Of a stretch of DNA of 64,000 nt, positions 61,717-64,000 are shown in pieces; position 1 is the stretch's first letter, and every line of letters begins with the position of its first letter. The notes below the pieces were generated by a model that did not search any database, was not told where the DNA came from, and saw nothing but the letters and a program-made list of their open reading frames with translations. Location: contig OY782875.1 of NCBI GenBank assembly GCA_963678565.1, positions 3,162,001 through 3,226,000 of the forward strand, written 5' to 3'. The position numbers and the translations under genes are program-made. The DNA comes from SKHV01 sp963678565 (GTDB taxonomy: Bacteria; Bacteroidota; Bacteroidia; Bacteroidales; Prolixibacteraceae).

Positions 61717-62017
61717 ACAAAATATAACAAAGCGGGGCATGCGAAGTTTGAAAATCACTTAAGCTAAAAATATACACATATTTACATTGATCCATAACAT
61801 ACTCAATAACATAAAATTACATAACCTATATCATAATTAATGATGGTTAATGAATCAATTTAATGCTTAACTTTTAATCGATACAAAAAAGAATATTAGG
61901 AAAATAAATTTAGTTCTGTTCGGTATCTAAAACCGACAACTCTGCTTGAGTCTACTTCATAACTACTAAGCCCATAGGCTGTAACCTATTTATTTTAACT
62001 GACCTAATAAACTTCCT
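61717..62017. other. Divergent spacer before the second NuoE-NuoF set
   Basis: 301 nt, AT-rich, no gene. Two short inverted repeats: TCGGT / ACCGA (61920-61924, 61932-61936) and ATAGG / CCTAT (61974-61978, 61985-61989). Neither has the T run of a terminator. No TTGTGCAA palindrome like that of the hydABC region was noticed. Confidence 0.45.
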
Positions 62018-62482
62018 ATGAATAATACAAGAGAACTAGTTTTTGATTTGGCAGAAAAATTTGGTCGAAATCGTGAAAAACTATTACCAATTCTTCAAGG
62101 TGTTGTTAAAGAAGAAAAATACCTAAGCGAACACTCCATGATTGAAATTGCGAAGGAATTAAATATTCCAGCTTCAGAGGTATTTGGTACGGCAACATTT
62201 TATTCGTTTCTAAACATCCAAAAACGTGGTGAATATGTAATCAGAGTTTGTAAAACCATCACATGTTCAATGTCCGGTAAAAATCAAATTCTATTGGCCA
62301 TTCAGGATATGCTAAAACTTGCTATTGGCGAAACCACCAGCGACAACAAATTTACACTGCTTCAAACAAATTGTTTGGGGTGGTGCCATAAAGCACCGGC
62401 AATGCTAATCAACGATGATGTATTTACTGAACTAACACCAGAAAAGGTTAGAGATATTTTAAGTAGTTATATGAAACGATAA
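62018..62482 (+). CDS. NuoE-like 2Fe-2S subunit (second set)
   Basis: 154 aa. Thioredoxin-like 2Fe-2S protein with C78, C83 (VCKTITCSMSG) and C119, C123 (TNCLGWCHKAPA). N-terminal helices fit NuoE (LLPILQGVVKEEKYLSEHSM). Clearly diverged from hydC of the first operon. It forms a gene set with the following NuoF- and NuoG/HydA-like genes, so it is a subunit of an NAD-linked hydrogenase or formate dehydrogenase. Confidence 0.9.
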   Translation: MNNTRELVFDLAEKFGRNREKLLPILQGVVKEEKYLSEHSMIEIAKELNIPASEVFGTATFYSFLNIQKRGEYVIRVCKTITCSMSGKNQILLAIQDMLKLAIGETTSDNKFTLLQTNCLGWCHKAPAMLINDDVFTELTPEKVRDILSSYMKR

Positions 62483-62492
62483 ATCGACAATA

Positions 62493-63677
62493 ATGACACA
62501 AACATATAATCTAAAACGAGCTGATTTTATTTTCAAAAACGAAAATGATTGGGAGCAGATATTGAAGGAAACACTTAAGAAATCAAACACCGACCTTATC
62601 AACGAATTGATTAGCTCGGAAATAAAAGGACGTGGAGGTGCCGGTTTTCCAACAGGTTTAAAATGGAAATTAACATCAGAAGCAAAATCTGATGAAAAAT
62701 ACATTATTTGTAATGCCGACGAAGGCGAACCAGGAACATTCAAAGACCGTGAAATTTTATCGAAAGTTCCTTTCAAAGTATTAACTGCAATGGCTGTTTG
62801 TGCTAAAATTATAGGTGCGAGAAAAGCCTACATTTATTTACGTGGGGAATACAAATTTCTACAAACCGATTTAGAAGCTGCAATAAAAGAATTTGAATAC
62901 TATTGTCACGAAATAAACTTCAATTTAAGCATTTCAATTTTCATGGGATCAGGAGCCTATATCTGTGGTGAAGAAACTGCACTTTTCGAGTCGATGGAAG
63001 GACGAAGAGGCGAACCTAGAAATAAACCTCCTTTTCCAACTATTTCAGGTTTCAGAGATGCTCCAACAGTTATTAATAATGTAGAAACGTTGGCACATAC
63101 ATATACTATTTTCAAATATGGAGCAAAGAAATTTTACGATCTCGGTGTTCAATTTTCAAGGGGAACCAAACTTTTTTCAGTTTCCGGTGATACGCCAAAG
63201 CCCGGAATTTATGAATTAGAATTAGGAATGAGCTTGCAAGATTTTGTAGAAGATTTTGGCGATGGCGATATAAAAGCAGTTCAGGTTGGCGGAGCTTCCG
63301 GATTTTTGGTTCCTCGGAAGAAATTCAATGAAACCTCTATCGGATATCGTGGAAAACTAGCAGGAATCTCCCTACCAACAGGCGGATCAATGATGTTATT
63401 CAATAGTTCTCGATCAATGTTCAATGTGCTTGACAACTATCTTGATTTCTTCAATGAAGAATCATGCGGACAATGCACTCCTTGTCGTGTTGGCTGTCAA
63501 CAACTGCTCATTGGCATCAAGGCAGTAAAGCATGGCGATAAACCGGCAAGTTACTTGGAAAAATTATTAAAACTAACTGAAACAATGCAAATAACAGCCA
63601 AATGTGGGCTAGGACAATCTGTCGCCAACTCATTTTCATCAATTGTAGAGAACTTCAGAGAAGAAATGATTTACTAA
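62493..63677 (+). CDS. Short NuoF-like NADH-binding subunit (second set)
   Basis: 394 aa. FMN/NADH core (IKGRGGAGFPTGLKWKL; IICNADEGEPGTFKDRE; GSGAYICGEETALFESMEG) and the 4Fe-4S cluster ligands C325, C328, C331, C371. It lacks both the N-terminal thioredoxin-like domain and the C-terminal ferredoxin domain that HydB (46585) has, so it is of the simple NADH-oxidising type rather than the HydB bifurcating type. It follows the NuoE gene by 10 nt. Confidence 0.92.
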   Translation: MTQTYNLKRADFIFKNENDWEQILKETLKKSNTDLINELISSEIKGRGGAGFPTGLKWKLTSEAKSDEKYIICNADEGEPGTFKDREILSKVPFKVLTAMAVCAKIIGARKAYIYLRGEYKFLQTDLEAAIKEFEYYCHEINFNLSISIFMGSGAYICGEETALFESMEGRRGEPRNKPPFPTISGFRDAPTVINNVETLAHTYTIFKYGAKKFYDLGVQFSRGTKLFSVSGDTPKPGIYELELGMSLQDFVEDFGDGDIKAVQVGGASGFLVPRKKFNETSIGYRGKLAGISLPTGGSMMLFNSSRSMFNVLDNYLDFFNEESCGQCTPCRVGCQQLLIGIKAVKHGDKPASYLEKLLKLTETMQITAKCGLGQSVANSFSSIVENFREEMIY

Positions 63678-63693
63678 CTAAACTAAATCGAAA

Positions 63694-64000
63694 TGAAGAA
63701 AAAAGTAACAATTAATATAAATGGTTATGTTTATAATGTTGAAGAAGGAACAACCATCTTAGAGGCTGCACAAAATGCTGGAATCAACATACCAACGCTA
63801 TGCCATCACAAAGATTTATGCATTGCTGGAAATTGCAGAGTTTGTATGGTTGAAATTGCCGGACAAAAACGTCTTTCTGCAGCTTGTGCAACTCCTGTTC
63901 ACGATAATATTGAAATTTTCACAAACACCTTACAGGTACGTAATTCAAGAAAACACATTATTGAATTACTACTTTCCGAACACAACGCCGATTGCACCAA
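63694..64000 (+). CDS. NuoG / HydA / FdhA-type subunit, N-terminus only (cut by window edge)
   Basis: First 102 residues. Plant-type 2Fe-2S domain with C37, C48, C51, C65 (TLCHHKDLCIAGNCRVC), then the start of the His-Cys 4Fe-4S segment (LLLSEHNADCT). This N-terminus is shared by HydA, NuoG and NAD-linked formate dehydrogenase alpha chains, so the catalytic part beyond the window decides whether it is a second [FeFe] hydrogenase or a formate dehydrogenase. It starts 16 nt after NuoF. Confidence 0.85.

Overview
The window comes from an AT-rich, anaerobic member of the Bacteroidota, most likely a Bacteroidales/Marinilabiliales-type marine or sediment bacterium. Lineage markers are the murI-skp-skp-bamA-uppS cluster, the complete Bat (aerotolerance) operon, DUF5723 barrels paired with lipoproteins, an LruC-domain lipoprotein, the leuA-C-D-leuA2-leuB gene set, and several perfect or near-perfect TAnnTTTG (-7) promoter elements. 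Anaerobic markers are KorAB, a trimeric electron-bifurcating [FeFe] hydrogenase, and a second NuoE/NuoF/NuoG-or-HydA set at the right edge. No tRNA, rRNA, CRISPR array, phage or intact insertion sequence was seen.

Layout. 1-5563 (minus): cell-envelope block (murI, two Skp chaperones, BamA, UppS, a small barrel). 5876-8733 (minus): korAB. 8998-9989 (plus): gamma-carbonic anhydrase-like protein and YjbQ. 10164-16659 (plus): two consecutive lipoprotein + DUF5723 pairs. 16750-25996 (plus): branched-chain amino-acid region with a promoter, an Ile/Leu-rich leader peptide and an attenuator in front of leuACD, then leuA2 (possible citramalate synthase), an S9 peptidase and leuB. 26130-32347 (minus): LruC lipoprotein, TPR protein, Na/Pi transporter. 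32595-41543 (plus): MoxR-DUF58-Bat operon, then DUF456 and a 5'-nucleotidase. 44278-52635 (minus): ten-gene hydrogenase operon. 53008-58466: divergent PAS protein, hemolysin III, STAS-like protein, hydrolase, PfkB kinase, MalQ. 58664-58793 (plus): candidate small RNA. 58837-61716 (minus): lipoprotein, Fe-ADH, MGMT, methyltransferase. 62018-64000 (plus): second NuoE-NuoF-NuoG/HydA set, cut by the window edge.

How the genes work together. KorAB makes reduced ferredoxin. HydABC can combine ferredoxin and NADH oxidation to evolve H2, or run in reverse. Upstream in the same operon is what looks like a sensing and signalling unit: a HydS-type hydrogenase homologue that keeps the four H-cluster cysteines but has Phe at the proton-transfer cysteine, two DRTGG proteins, an RsbW-like ATPase, a second HATPase, a PHP phosphoesterase and a three-cysteine ferredoxin-like protein. 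A divergent PAS protein has a C-terminus like that of PAS-fused clostridial HydS proteins, as I remember them. The shared intergenic region carries repeated TTGTGCAA-type inverted repeats. This regulatory unit, the leu attenuator and the candidate small RNA are the most notable items.
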